Assembly (NCBI GenBank): GCA_014379905.1
Contig: JACMKX010000045.1
Coordinates: 1-64,000, forward strand
Direction: 5' to 3'
Source of the DNA: Ferruginibacter sp.
Lineage (GTDB): Bacteria; Bacteroidota; Bacteroidia; Chitinophagales; Chitinophagaceae
Length of the DNA: 64,000 nucleotides
Shown here: positions 16,024 to 24,690 of the stretch, in pieces
How positions within the stretch are numbered: the first letter of the stretch is position 1
How the letters are laid out: the number at the start of each line of letters is the position of its first letter
Notes under the pieces: model-generated
Database searches by the model: none
What the model was told of the DNA's origin: nothing
Seen by the model: the letters and a program-made list of their open reading frames with translations, nothing else
Made by a program: the position numbers and the translations under genes

Positions 16024-16779
16024 ATGAAAATTGCATTGATAGGTTCCGGCAATGTTGCCACGGTATTGGGCAGACTGATCGCTAAAAACGGCCACCAGGT
16101 TTGCCAGGTAATTAGCCGGGAAGCGGGTAATGCAAAGCTGCTGGCGGATGAGCTGGGAGCAGGCTTTGCCGATTTTGACGGTGTGCCCGACCGCACGGCT
16201 GATCTTTTTATCATAGCCATTTCTGATGCGGCGCTGGAGAATTTTTTTGTAAAAGGCGCCCTGCATGATAAGATCGTTGTGCATACTGCCGGTTCTGTGA
16301 GCAAAGATATTTTAAGAAATTTTGCACACAGTTATGGCGTGTTGTACCCATTGCAAACCTTGCGGAAAGAAATGCCGGAAATTCCGCCCATACCCCTGTT
16401 AATAGATGGCAGCGATGATGGGGTTACCGATTTTATAGAAGCTTTTGCCCGCAGCATTTCGCAAAATGTACAAAGGGTTAATGATGAACAAAGATTGAAG
16501 CTACATGCAGCCGCTGTAATTGTGAGCAATTTTACGAATCACCTGTACGCCATTGCCGAAGATTTTTGTATAAAAGAAAACGTACATTTTGACATGCTCA
16601 AACCTTTAATAATGGAAACAGCAGCAAGAGTCAATCATGCATCACCGGCTAAAGTGCAGACTGGACCCGCTATTCGGAAGGATATTCTTACACTCGATAA
16701 ACATCTGCGTTTGTTTACAGCGCATCCGAAATTAAGGACAATGTATTTGCGGCTGACGGATAGTATTATGAATCCGTGA
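16024..16779 (+). CDS. Rossmann-fold DUF2520 protein
   Basis: This 251-residue protein has an N-terminal NAD(P)-binding fold with GSGNVA at residues 7-12 and the segments FIIAISDAALENF and VVHTAGSVSKDIL. The C-terminal half (from about residue 130) is the helical DUF2520 domain, with LHAAAVIVSNFTNHLYAIAE and TGPAIRKD. The TGPxxR(K)D pattern is as in ketopantoate-reductase-like proteins. Members of the family are annotated as predicted short-chain oxidoreductases, and the substrate is unknown. Length and motifs are intact. It is the only plus-strand gene between two minus-strand blocks. Confidence 0.85.
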   Translation: MKIALIGSGNVATVLGRLIAKNGHQVCQVISREAGNAKLLADELGAGFADFDGVPDRTADLFIIAISDAALENFFVKGALHDKIVVHTAGSVSKDILRNFAHSYGVLYPLQTLRKEMPEIPPIPLLIDGSDDGVTDFIEAFARSISQNVQRVNDEQRLKLHAAAVIVSNFTNHLYAIAEDFCIKENVHFDMLKPLIMETAARVNHASPAKVQTGPAIRKDILTLDKHLRLFTAHPKLRTMYLRLTDSIMNP

Positions 16780-16787
16780 GGAAGCCG

Positions 16788-16910
16788 ATAGTCCATAGAC
16801 CATAGCAGGTCGTTATAATTCAAAGTCTCTAAAGAGCTCAAAAATCTCATGTAAAAAAGCTTCGGGAAAACTAAAGAATTTCACCTGTAAAGGACTGGTT
16901 TATGGACTAT
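16788..16910. repeat. Stop-proximal inverted repeat, ATAGTCCATA family
   Basis: ATAGTCCATA (16788-16797), eight bases past the DUF2520 stop, is an exact inverted match of TATGGACTAT (16901-16910). Both arms sit in longer near-repeats of the words CCATAGACC and CCTATG. Confidence 0.7.
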
Positions 16911-17003
16911 AGACCATGGCCTATGAACCGCCACCCTCACCCATATTCGCTATTGCCTCGCTCCACAATATGTTTCAACTTTGACTGATCTTAAATCATT
17001 TGT

Positions 17004-18449
17004 ATGAAACATTTACTGCTTTCCCTTTTTTTATTGCTTACTATTTTTTATTCCAATGCACAAAATGTAGGAATAGGTACTGCTGCGCCTGCAGAGAAGC
17101 TGCATGTAACGGGCAATATTAAATCGGACACCATAAAGGTGAATGGCATTAAACTGCCGCCAGATGCAGGAGAGGGAAAAATATTAACCAGCGATGCGGC
17201 GGGTAATGCCAGCTGGCAGGACGGTGGCAGGATTGCCGGTAATATTGGATATGGTGTTTGGGGCGATTGTGCTACCAATGCCAGCATCAGTGAATTTCAA
17301 CCCGTTGTGGACTCTGTTGATGAGTTTGATCGCCTGGGGCAGTGTGTAGCCATATCAGGAAACTTTGCAGTGCTGGGTGCTCCTGGTGCTAATGTGAATG
17401 GAAATAACGGACAAGGTAGTGCCATTATCTATGAATTTAATGGTTCGAAATGGGTATTTAAGCAAAAGATTTACGACCTGGCGGGTGAACTATCGGATCA
17501 GTTTGGAAATGCTGTTGCTATTGCAGGTAATTATATAGTCATTGGTTGTGCATCTGATAACGTGGGTGCAGTTTCCAACCAGGGCAGCGTTAGCATTTAC
17601 AGGAACAATGGAACCAGCTGGGTCTTCATGCAAAAACTAACAGATGCCAGCGGTGCGGCCGCCGATCTTTTTGGATCCTCCATAGCAATTTTCGGAAATT
17701 CAATTATTGCCGGAAGTCCTGGCGATGATGTTGGTACCAGTATAGATGAAGGAAGTGCATCCATCTACCGTTTCAACGGTACCTTCTGGGTCCTGGTACA
17801 AAAAATAACTGATGTGCTGGGAGCCGCGGGAGACCGTTTTGGCAGTTCGGTGGCAATTTCTGCTACGTATGCATTTGCAGGATCACCATCTGAAACAGGA
17901 ACGGCAGGGGTAGATGATAACAGGGGTAGTGTAGCTGTATTTCTCAATAACGGTACTACCACCCCCATGATACAGCGACTTATTGATGACGATAGCCAGG
18001 GCGGAGATAAATTTGGCAGCGCCATCGCTGTTTCGGGTAATGATCTTATTATTGGTGCAGAAACGGATGATGTATTGTCAAACCCTGCACAAGGGAGTGT
18101 GGTCTTTTTTAAATACACCGGCAGTAGTTGGCAGCAGGTGGAAAAGTTTACCGATGTGTTGGGAGAAGCTGGTGATAATCTAGGCAACGTAGTAGCTATT
18201 TCCGGCAATTACGCAATGGCCGGTGTATACCTGGATGATGTGGGAGCAAATCCAAACCAGGGCACTGCATTTCTTTTTCAAAAAGTTGGCAATTACTGGA
18301 GAAAATTACAACAGATCACTGATCCCGGCGCCGGTTATAACGACGCCTTTGGCTCCGGAGTGGCTATTGACGGGGTAAACAGGCGCTTTTTGGTTGGATC
18401 TATGAGGGTTCATGAATCAGGAGGTGGTTTTTTTGGGAAGGTGCATTAA
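17004..18449 (+). CDS. Exported FG-GAP (integrin-like) repeat protein
   Basis: A signal peptide (MKHLLLSLFLLLTIFYSNA|Q) is followed by the NVGIGTAAPAEKLHVTGNI opening typical of exported Bacteroidota fibres. A short linker leads into at least six copies of an approximately 55-residue FG-GAP-like unit: D.FG..VAI.GNY...G.......NQGS..IY..NGT.WVF.QK..D. Such units build a beta-propeller, here about residues 95-480. There is no sorting tail of the T9SS type. It is probably extracellular and perhaps structural. The shared opening with the gene at 1-1145 suggests the same export route. Confidence 0.85.
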   Translation: MKHLLLSLFLLLTIFYSNAQNVGIGTAAPAEKLHVTGNIKSDTIKVNGIKLPPDAGEGKILTSDAAGNASWQDGGRIAGNIGYGVWGDCATNASISEFQPVVDSVDEFDRLGQCVAISGNFAVLGAPGANVNGNNGQGSAIIYEFNGSKWVFKQKIYDLAGELSDQFGNAVAIAGNYIVIGCASDNVGAVSNQGSVSIYRNNGTSWVFMQKLTDASGAAADLFGSSIAIFGNSIIAGSPGDDVGTSIDEGSASIYRFNGTFWVLVQKITDVLGAAGDRFGSSVAISATYAFAGSPSETGTAGVDDNRGSVAVFLNNGTTTPMIQRLIDDDSQGGDKFGSAIAVSGNDLIIGAETDDVLSNPAQGSVVFFKYTGSSWQQVEKFTDVLGEAGDNLGNVVAISGNYAMAGVYLDDVGANPNQGTAFLFQKVGNYWRKLQQITDPGAGYNDAFGSGVAIDGVNRRFLVGSMRVHESGGGFFGKVH

Positions 18450-18462
18450 GAAGAAAGTCGAG

Positions 18463-18539
18463 AGTCCATAGACGATCGTTAAAGTTGAAACATCTCATTA
18501 TATAAAAGTTCTTCAATTAATTTTGCCCGGCTATGGACT
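18463..18539. repeat. Convergent inverted repeat, AGTCCATAG family
   Basis: AGTCCATAG (18463-18471) and CTATGGACT (18531-18539) are exact inverse copies. The second overlaps the TAG stop of the convergent gene (18538-18540). It uses the same word as the repeat at 16788. Confidence 0.7.
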
Positions 18540-19173
18540 ATTTATACGGGAACACAATATCCGTCTGCACTTTATATGGATCCAGCATTTTACCATCTTT
18601 ATCCATCGGATCGGTCACATAAATTTCATAAGGTATGGAAGAACGGGTTTTCTTCCTGTCTTTTAACCATTCTGTCAACACTTCATATCCCACAAATGTG
18701 CTGGAATAAGGGCCATAGAAATGAGCGATTAATGAGGGCTCTCCACCAATATTTTTTATAAAAAAACCTTTGGGTAATTTAGCAGGCTTTTTATCTACGG
18801 GAATACCTGCCTCAAAAAAGAAAGGAGATTTGTTTGACCTGTACCAGGCAATAGGAGGCCCTGCCGGTTTAATTTTATTGTTTTTCATCACTTCCGGCAA
18901 TTTAACTCCATAGACCTTTGCCAGTTTATGGCTGATGCGTTCACTGCTGGAAGCGCTGTCTTTTATATACAACACAAGGTATTTGGGGGCAACGCTGTCT
19001 ACAATATTGATAATTGGGCTGCGCCTGGGCTGTTCTTCCTTTTTTAATTTTGCCGTGTCTTTTCTTACAAAAATTTTTGGTTCATCTGGTTTTACAGGTG
19101 TTTTTTTCTCCTCCTTGCAGGCTGTAACAAGGCATAGCAGTAGTAAAAATGAAGATATTTTTGAAAAAAACAT
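18538..19173 (-). CDS. Lipoprotein with GyrI-like effector-binding domain
   Basis: I choose the ATG at 19173 because a lipoprotein signal begins there: MFFSKISSFLLLLCLVTAC, with the cysteine at position 19. A proline/lysine-rich linker leads to a GyrI-like domain (about residues 80-210) with AWYRSNKSPFFFEAGIPVD, a central HFYGPYSSTFVGYEVLTEWL and a C-terminal PYEIYVTDPMDKDG. In regulators this fold binds small hydrophobic ligands. Here it is anchored outside the inner membrane, so it may be a periplasmic ligand sink. The gene is convergent with the FG-GAP gene. Confidence 0.8.
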   Translation of the reverse strand: MFFSKISSFLLLLCLVTACKEEKKTPVKPDEPKIFVRKDTAKLKKEEQPRRSPIINIVDSVAPKYLVLYIKDSASSSERISHKLAKVYGVKLPEVMKNNKIKPAGPPIAWYRSNKSPFFFEAGIPVDKKPAKLPKGFFIKNIGGEPSLIAHFYGPYSSTFVGYEVLTEWLKDRKKTRSSIPYEIYVTDPMDKDGKMLDPYKVQTDIVFPYK

Positions 19174-19308
19174 ATTGGTTGGTTTTAAGTTGGTCATAGT
19201 ATATGGTGCAACAATTTAATATAATTCAAGGCATAAATGAATATAAATCAACAGTAATTTTCCTTAATTGGTAATTTGCAGTAGGTTTGCAATCCCGAAA
19301 TTTGCAAC

Positions 19309-19647
19309 ATGTATAGTATAAAGTTTAAATTTGAGCAGAAAGGATTAGCGCCGATAGTGATCAGCAATGTAACGTCCGACCAATCAATACTGGAAATAGC
19401 CCTTAAAAATGATATTGATCTTCACCATAACTGCGGCGGTGTTTGTGCCTGCAGTACATGTCATATCTACCTGGAAAAAGGAGAAGATATGGTGGAGGAA
19501 CTTACTGACCGGGAGGAAGATTTCATTGACAGGGCCGTGAATCCGAGATTAACTTCAAGACTGGCCTGCCAATGTATTTTAAACGCCGGCAGTGGAGGAG
19601 AAATAGAAGTAACGTTACCGGACCAGACGCAGTTTTTAGGAGAGTAG
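19309..19647 (+). CDS. ISC-type 2Fe-2S ferredoxin
   Basis: This 112-residue ferredoxin of the adrenodoxin type has four cluster ligands: C42, C48, C51 (NCGGVCACSTC) and C87 (LACQC). Two extra cysteines (C46 and C89) sit next to the ligands. It carries electrons for Fe-S cluster assembly. The next gene encodes IscX, another Fe-S assembly protein, and there are no other isc genes in view. A box TAGGTTTG at 19282-19289 fits the Bacteroidota -7 element, but I see no clear -33 element. Confidence 0.93.
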   Translation: MYSIKFKFEQKGLAPIVISNVTSDQSILEIALKNDIDLHHNCGGVCACSTCHIYLEKGEDMVEELTDREEDFIDRAVNPRLTSRLACQCILNAGSGGEIEVTLPDQTQFLGE

Positions 19648-19655
19648 CACCATGT

Positions 19656-19752
19656 GATAATTTGATAATGTGATAATCAGCCAATTAAAACCATCATCAA
19701 ATTTTAGTGCTGCCCCATTATCAAATTATCGAATTGGCTAATTATCAAATTA
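19656..19752. repeat. Inverted repeat, GATAATTTGATAAT family
   Basis: GATAATTTGATAAT (19656-19669) is an exact 14-base inverse of ATTATCAAATTATC (19717-19730). ATTATCAAATTA repeats at 19741-19752, just before the iscX start. The first arm lies nine bases past the ferredoxin stop. This could affect iscX translation. Confidence 0.75.
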
Positions 19753-19757
19753 ATAAA

Positions 19758-19994
19758 ATGACATTTGAACCCCCCATTCACTGGAACGACCACGAGGATA
19801 TAGCCCAAAAACTATACGAACGTTTTGGTGATGATTTTACAGAGAGCAGGATCTACCGCCTTCGTTTTACCGACCTTCATAAGTGGGTGTTGGAAATTCC
19901 GCATTTTGCCGGCACCGCAGAACAAAGCAGCGAAGGCCACCTGGAAATGATCCAGAGTAGCTGGGTATACGAATGGAGAGACAATCAAAAATAA
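19758..19994 (+). CDS. iscX: Fe-S cluster assembly protein IscX
   Basis: I start at the ATG at 19758, since the 17 codons upstream are repeat sequence. The 78-residue product matches IscX: WNDHEDIAQKLYERFGDDF, then RLRFTDLHKWVLEIPHFAG and EGHLEMIQSSWVYEW. IscX binds iron and the cysteine desulfurase IscS and modulates cluster assembly. Here it follows the ferredoxin and has no IscS gene nearby. The inverted repeat in the gap overlaps where its ribosome binding site should be. Confidence 0.9.
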   Translation: MTFEPPIHWNDHEDIAQKLYERFGDDFTESRIYRLRFTDLHKWVLEIPHFAGTAEQSSEGHLEMIQSSWVYEWRDNQK

Positions 19995-20019
19995 GCCCCG
20001 CAAAAACCCCGTTTGTTTC

Positions 20020-20541
20020 ATGAATATTTTAGCCGCCTTTAAACCTATAAAATTATTTACCCTTGATGTGGACGGTGTACTCACCGATGGCAGCCTGCTG
20101 GTAATGAATGACGGGCAACCGGTACGCCGCATGAATATTAAAGATGGGTATGCATTGCAGCTCGCTATAAAAAAGGGCTATCATGTGTTGGTGATCTCCG
20201 GGGGTAACAGTGACGCCGTAAAAATCAGACTGGAAAAACTCGGCGTGAAAGATGTATTCATGGATGTACTCAATAAACGGGAAATTCTACAGCAATATAT
20301 GCACGAGCACAACATTCAAAAACAGGAAGTGTTGTACATGGGAGATGATATGCCGGACATTGGCGTCATGCAACTGGCCGGCTTACCCTGTTGTCCTGCG
20401 GATGCAGTGGCGGAAATAAGAGATATATCCAATTATATTTCACCCATAAAAGGAGGAGAGGGTTGTGTGAGAGATATTATAGAAAAAGTTTTAAAGCTAA
20501 ATGCCCACTGGCACGACGACGGCAGTACCCCATCAAAGTAA
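20020..20541 (+). CDS. HAD-type phosphatase, KdsC-like
   Basis: This 173-residue HAD hydrolase has motif I D16-V-D18 (LDVDGVLTDG), motif II S60 (VISGGNS), motif III K88-type lysine (NKREIL) and motif IV GDDMPD (D109, D110, D113). No cap domain is present. This is the C0/KdsC type, which dephosphorylates 3-deoxy-D-manno-octulosonate 8-phosphate in lipopolysaccharide core synthesis. The DGYAL and PADAVAEIRD segments support that subfamily. It lies 25 bases past iscX and 12 before the prenyltransferase, so these are probably co-transcribed. Confidence 0.88.
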   Translation: MNILAAFKPIKLFTLDVDGVLTDGSLLVMNDGQPVRRMNIKDGYALQLAIKKGYHVLVISGGNSDAVKIRLEKLGVKDVFMDVLNKREILQQYMHEHNIQKQEVLYMGDDMPDIGVMQLAGLPCCPADAVAEIRDISNYISPIKGGEGCVRDIIEKVLKLNAHWHDDGSTPSK

Positions 20542-20553
20542 TAAGCGCAAAGC

Positions 20554-21489
20554 ATGAAACTAACCGCTGCATTTTTTAAACTCATCCGTTGGCCCAACCT
20601 GTTTTTTATTGCGCTTACACAATTGCTTTTTTATTATTGTGTATTTGAACAATTATTATTGGATCCGTTGCTTCATCCAAAAAACCATCTGCTTTTTTAT
20701 TTACTTATCGCCGCTTCGGTACTCATTGCAGCAGCAGGATACATTATCAATGATTATTTTGATCTGCAGATAGACATCGTCAACAAACCAGGTAAAGTAG
20801 TAGTAGATAAGATCATCAAGCGCCGCTGGACCATAGTGTGGCATTGGTTGTTGTCGGGCATTGGATTATTATTAAGTTTTTATGTAAGCCGGCAGGTTAG
20901 TAACTGGGTTATTTTAATTGCCAATGTTTTTTGTGTGCTGCTGCTGTGGTTTTATTCTACCAGCTTTAAGAAGAAATTATTGTCGGGCAATATCATCATC
21001 GCTGCATTAACCGCCTGGGTGGTGGTGGTGGTGTACTTTTTCTGCGGTGCTTCTTTTGATATATGGTCCAGGAGCAATAATAATTTTAACGAACCTAAAT
21101 TCTTTAAGTTAACCATACTCTATGCCGGTTTTGCGTTTATAGTTTCTTTAATACGAGAAGTAATAAAAGACCTGGAAGACAAGGAAGGTGATGCACGATA
21201 CCATGGCAAAACAATGCCCATTGTATGGGGTGTACCTGCCACCAAAGTATTTACGGCAGTTTGGCTGGTGGTGGCCATTGCAGCTTTAAGTATTGTACAA
21301 TTGTATGCCTGGCAATCGGGTTGGTGGCGAATCGTTTTGTACAGCGTTGTATTAACTATTATACCACTCATTATCATTCTTAAAAAATTATATACAGCTT
21401 CTACACCGGCCGCATATCACCAGTTAAGTACCGGGATAAAAATCGTAATGCTGACAGGTATCCTATCTATGTTATTTTTTATTTTTTAA
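20554..21489 (+). CDS. UbiA-family prenyltransferase
   Basis: This 311-residue membrane protein has about nine hydrophobic segments. The two aspartate motifs of the family are present: NDYFDLQID (residues 66-74) and DLEDKEGD with REVIKD just before it (near residue 205). It binds magnesium-prenyl diphosphate and attaches a prenyl chain to an acceptor. The loop NKPGKVVVDKIIKRR resembles geranylgeranylglycerol-phosphate and digeranyl-type UbiA members. The acceptor in this organism is unknown and a quinone precursor is also possible. It overlaps nothing, and Maf starts 2 bases after it. Confidence 0.88.
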   Translation: MKLTAAFFKLIRWPNLFFIALTQLLFYYCVFEQLLLDPLLHPKNHLLFYLLIAASVLIAAAGYIINDYFDLQIDIVNKPGKVVVDKIIKRRWTIVWHWLLSGIGLLLSFYVSRQVSNWVILIANVFCVLLLWFYSTSFKKKLLSGNIIIAALTAWVVVVVYFFCGASFDIWSRSNNNFNEPKFFKLTILYAGFAFIVSLIREVIKDLEDKEGDARYHGKTMPIVWGVPATKVFTAVWLVVAIAALSIVQLYAWQSGWWRIVLYSVVLTIIPLIIILKKLYTASTPAAYHQLSTGIKIVMLTGILSMLFFIF

Positions 21490-21491
21490 TC

Positions 21492-22055
21492 ATGCAGAAA
21501 ATCATTCTTGCTTCAGGATCTCCCCGGCGTAAACAACTACTGGAATGGGCAGAAGTTCCATTTGAAGTATTGGTAAGTAATGCAGATGAAAGTTATCCTG
21601 CCGGTCTGTCTTTTGAAGATACCGCCATTTACATTGCACGAAACAAAGCCCTGGCAGTAAAGGGACTTAACAAGGAAAATTTGGCTATCCTTGCTGCAGA
21701 CACGATCGTTGTTTGCAATGGTCTCATTATTGGCAAACCAACAGACAGGCAGGATGCTGTAAATATTCTTACCAGGTTATCAGGTAATACACACCAGGTA
21801 ATAACGGGCGTTGCCATTTTAAACGGGCCAGCAGAAAAATTATTTGCAGATACAACCACGGTAGTTTTTCATGAATTAACCCAGCACCAGGTTGAATTTT
21901 ATGTAGACAAATACCAGCCTTACGACAAAGCTGGTGCTTATGCCATACAGGAATGGATAGGGGTTGTTGGCATAAAAAGAGTGGAAGGCGATTTTTACAA
22001 TGTAATGGGATTACCTGTTAGCAGGGTGGTGATGGAGTTAGAGAATAAGGAATAA
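21492..22055 (+). CDS. maf: Maf-type nucleoside triphosphate pyrophosphatase
   Basis: This 187-residue protein opens with ILASGSPRRKQLLEWAEVPF, the Maf signature (S8-x-SPRR). AADTIV near residue 70 and AGAYAIQEW near 150 are the other conserved blocks. Maf hydrolyses modified or non-canonical nucleotides to monophosphates. The UAAUC-AUG junction with the gene before it suggests coupling. Length and motifs are normal. Confidence 0.95.
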   Translation: MQKIILASGSPRRKQLLEWAEVPFEVLVSNADESYPAGLSFEDTAIYIARNKALAVKGLNKENLAILAADTIVVCNGLIIGKPTDRQDAVNILTRLSGNTHQVITGVAILNGPAEKLFADTTTVVFHELTQHQVEFYVDKYQPYDKAGAYAIQEWIGVVGIKRVEGDFYNVMGLPVSRVVMELENKE

Positions 22056-22284
22056 AAAATAAAAAATAAGAAATCAGGAAGTAGCAATTCCGTGTATCTA
22101 AGGTAGTTCATCCCCCTGTTTTTACTCCTTTTTTCATTCGTGTACTTGCATTTCATCATTCGTGTTAAAAAACTTATCTGCCGCAGGGGGTAAGTAAAAT
22201 AGCTTCTTTTTTTGTTATTTTCCCCATTGCCCCGGCTTTAGTCATTAGTAATTTGAAGTATATCATTCAACTGAAATATACTTC

Positions 22285-23553
22285 ATGACAGAAAAATTGC
22301 TCCAATACATCTGGCAGTTCCAGTATTTTAACGCCAGAAATTTGCAAACAACCCATGGGGAATCTTTGCAGATCATCCGCAATGGTAGGTACAATGTTAA
22401 CCAGGGGCCGGATTTTTTAAATGCCAGGATCAGGATCGGTGACACGGAATGGGCTGGCAGCGTGGAAATACATATCCATTCTTCGCATTGGGCAGCACAC
22501 AAACATACAGGCGATGCCAATTATAAAAATGTAATACTGCATGTAGTTTGGAAAGATGATATAAAAGCAGCATTGCCATTTCCGACACTGGAATTACATT
22601 CCCTGGTATCTAATATATTACTGGACCAATACGAAGAACTGATGCAAAGTGCACAGTTCATTCCCTGCCAGCAACATATTTTAAAAGTACCCAACCTCAT
22701 TATTACAGCCTGGAAAGATCGGTTGCTGGTAGAACGCCTGCAACAACGAAGTCTTTATATTGAAACTTTATTAAGCAGTAATAAACAACATTGGGAAGAA
22801 GTTTTTTGGTGGATGCTGGCGAAAAATTTTGGTGCCAGGATCAATGCGGATTCTTTTGAAAAAATCGCCCGTACCATTCCCATTAACCTGTTGGCAAAAC
22901 ATAAAAACCATTTGCACCAGCTGGAAGCCGTTATAATGGGACAGGCAGCTTTGCTTGATAAAAAATTTGAAGAAGATTATCCCAATATGCTTCGCAGGGA
23001 GTATAATTTTCTTCAGAAAAAATACCAATTGAAAAAAGCACATGCACCCCTGTATTTTTTACGAATGCGCCCGGCAAATTTTCCGACTGTAAGGCTCGCC
23101 CAATTAGTAATGCTCATCCATGAAAGCCTGCATTTGTTTTCTACCATTAAAGAATGCAGGGATCTGAAGCTGGTTGAAAAATTGTTGTCGGTAACGGCCA
23201 ATGATTACTGGCATTATCACTATGCCTTTGGTGAAAAGTCAGCATTTAAAAAGAAAACACTGGGCAGGCAAATGATACATAATATTATGATCAATACGGT
23301 AATACCCATGTTGTATGCGTATGGCTATATGCATTCAAATGAATCGTTTAAGAACAAAGCACTTTACTGGCTCGAAGAAATAAGCGCTGAACAGAACAGT
23401 ATAACAAAAGGATTTGAATCACTACAGTTTCCTGTCGAAACTGCCTACGATTCCCAGGCACTGATCCAGCTAAAAAATGAGTACTGCAATTACAAACATT
23501 GCCTGCAATGTTCAGTGGGGAATTGGATTTTAAAAGGGGGAGGATCTGGCTAA
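22285..23553 (+). CDS. DUF2851 family protein
   Basis: This 422-residue cytoplasmic protein carries the DUF2851 pattern: an opening EKLLQYIWQFQYFNARNLQT, then NQGPDFLNARIRIGDTEWAGS and VEIHIHSSHWAAHKH, and later cysteines (YCNYKHCLQCSVGN) near the C-terminus. The VEIH..SSDW-like segment resembles a nuclease-like fold, but the function is unknown. It is found across Bacteroidota. It follows Maf after 229 bases with no terminator I can see. Confidence 0.88.
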   Translation: MTEKLLQYIWQFQYFNARNLQTTHGESLQIIRNGRYNVNQGPDFLNARIRIGDTEWAGSVEIHIHSSHWAAHKHTGDANYKNVILHVVWKDDIKAALPFPTLELHSLVSNILLDQYEELMQSAQFIPCQQHILKVPNLIITAWKDRLLVERLQQRSLYIETLLSSNKQHWEEVFWWMLAKNFGARINADSFEKIARTIPINLLAKHKNHLHQLEAVIMGQAALLDKKFEEDYPNMLRREYNFLQKKYQLKKAHAPLYFLRMRPANFPTVRLAQLVMLIHESLHLFSTIKECRDLKLVEKLLSVTANDYWHYHYAFGEKSAFKKKTLGRQMIHNIMINTVIPMLYAYGYMHSNESFKNKALYWLEEISAEQNSITKGFESLQFPVETAYDSQALIQLKNEYCNYKHCLQCSVGNWILKGGGSG

Positions 23554-23819
23554 GCGGAATCATATTTTTATTTCCGGGTATATCTCACCGGGCTCGAGGT
23601 ATATTTAGTGCAGGCATGCTAATGAGAATAAAAAATTTAACGCCGTTTTTATTGTATTACCAGCGCCCTGCATTCGAAGAATTACGGGTGATTGTAAGCT
23701 ATCAACCTTCTTTTTACGTAATTAAAGCCGGATTGCAGCGCTTTTGCATATAAATGAATCTATTACTAAAGCAGTGCATGAACTTTTTTGCATAAATTTA
23801 CGCTAAGTAAAAAGATTAC

Positions 23820-24614
23820 ATGAAGAAAATATTGTTGGTTTTAACGGGTTGTTTAGCCATATCTGCTGTATGGGCACAAACGGAAACATCTGAAAGAAAA
23901 ACAAAGAAAGAAATGCGCAAAGAGCGTATTGACGCTATGGCAAAACTGGAAGAGGAAGGCGTAATAACCCTAAGAAAGCATACGGTTTTTGGTGGAAAAC
24001 TCACTTCTGACGGGTATGGCGGTTTTATAGAAATAGGCAGGGCCCGCTCCGTAAAAAAAGCCATGTTATTCCAGTTGGAAATAACAGAAAAAAAGCACAA
24101 CAAAGAAGAGAAAACGAGCAATCCCGATTTTGGGGGTACCCGTCCTTATATTTTTGGTAAGATCAACTTTTTCTACCCTGTAAAGCTGGGCGTGCAAATG
24201 CAATACTTGTTGGGTAATAAAGGGAATAAAAATGGGGTGAGTATTACCGGTAATTTGGGGGGTGGTGTCAGCCTGGGTTTATTAAGGCCCTATCTTTTTG
24301 ACGATGATAAAAATGGAGAAAGAACCTGGATTGGTTACGATTCTCCTGATAGTCTTTTATACCTAAATGGTCCTGAATACGGCGGTCCGGGTTTTGGTAC
24401 CGGCTGGAAAAAATTAAAAGTTACTCCCGGTTTATATGTAAAACCTGCTGTACGTTTCGACTATGGCAGGTACAACGAAATGGTTACTGCAATTGAAGTT
24501 GGCCTGATAGGCGAATTTTACAGTAAAAAAGTTCCACAGATGATTTATCAGAAACAACGCCAGTTCTTCTTTTCGGCATATGTAGCATTGGTATTCGGCC
24601 GCCGGAAAAATTAA
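23820..24614 (+). CDS. Exported protein, probable outer-membrane beta-barrel
   Basis: A signal peptide (MKKILLVLTGCLAISAVWA|Q) is followed by a charged stretch rich in lysine and glutamate (about residues 24-45) and then a long beta-rich domain with GGKLTSDGYGGFIEIG, NKNGVSITGNLGGGVSLGL and a C-terminal FFFSAYVALVFGRRKN. Alternating hydrophobic strands and a final aromatic strand fit a small outer-membrane barrel of about 12 strands. I know similar proteins only as conserved Bacteroidota hypotheticals. A terminator follows at 24636. Confidence 0.75.
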   Translation: MKKILLVLTGCLAISAVWAQTETSERKTKKEMRKERIDAMAKLEEEGVITLRKHTVFGGKLTSDGYGGFIEIGRARSVKKAMLFQLEITEKKHNKEEKTSNPDFGGTRPYIFGKINFFYPVKLGVQMQYLLGNKGNKNGVSITGNLGGGVSLGLLRPYLFDDDKNGERTWIGYDSPDSLLYLNGPEYGGPGFGTGWKKLKVTPGLYVKPAVRFDYGRYNEMVTAIEVGLIGEFYSKKVPQMIYQKQRQFFFSAYVALVFGRRKN

Positions 24615-24635
24615 ACAATGCCTTACTGATATATT

Positions 24636-24668
24636 AACAGCCTTTGCTAAAACGTGAAGGCTGTTTTA
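24636..24668 (+). terminator. Rho-independent terminator after the barrel gene
   Basis: AACAGCCTT (24636-24644) pairs with AAGGCTGTT (24657-24665) over a 12-base loop and is followed by a short T-run. Confidence 0.75.
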
Positions 24669-24690
24669 TTATATAAACTATATCACAACA

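Noticed and set aside
23499-23753. Plus-strand frame of 84 codons after DUF2851
   Set aside because: It overlaps the DUF2851 end in another frame and has no family resemblance or signal.
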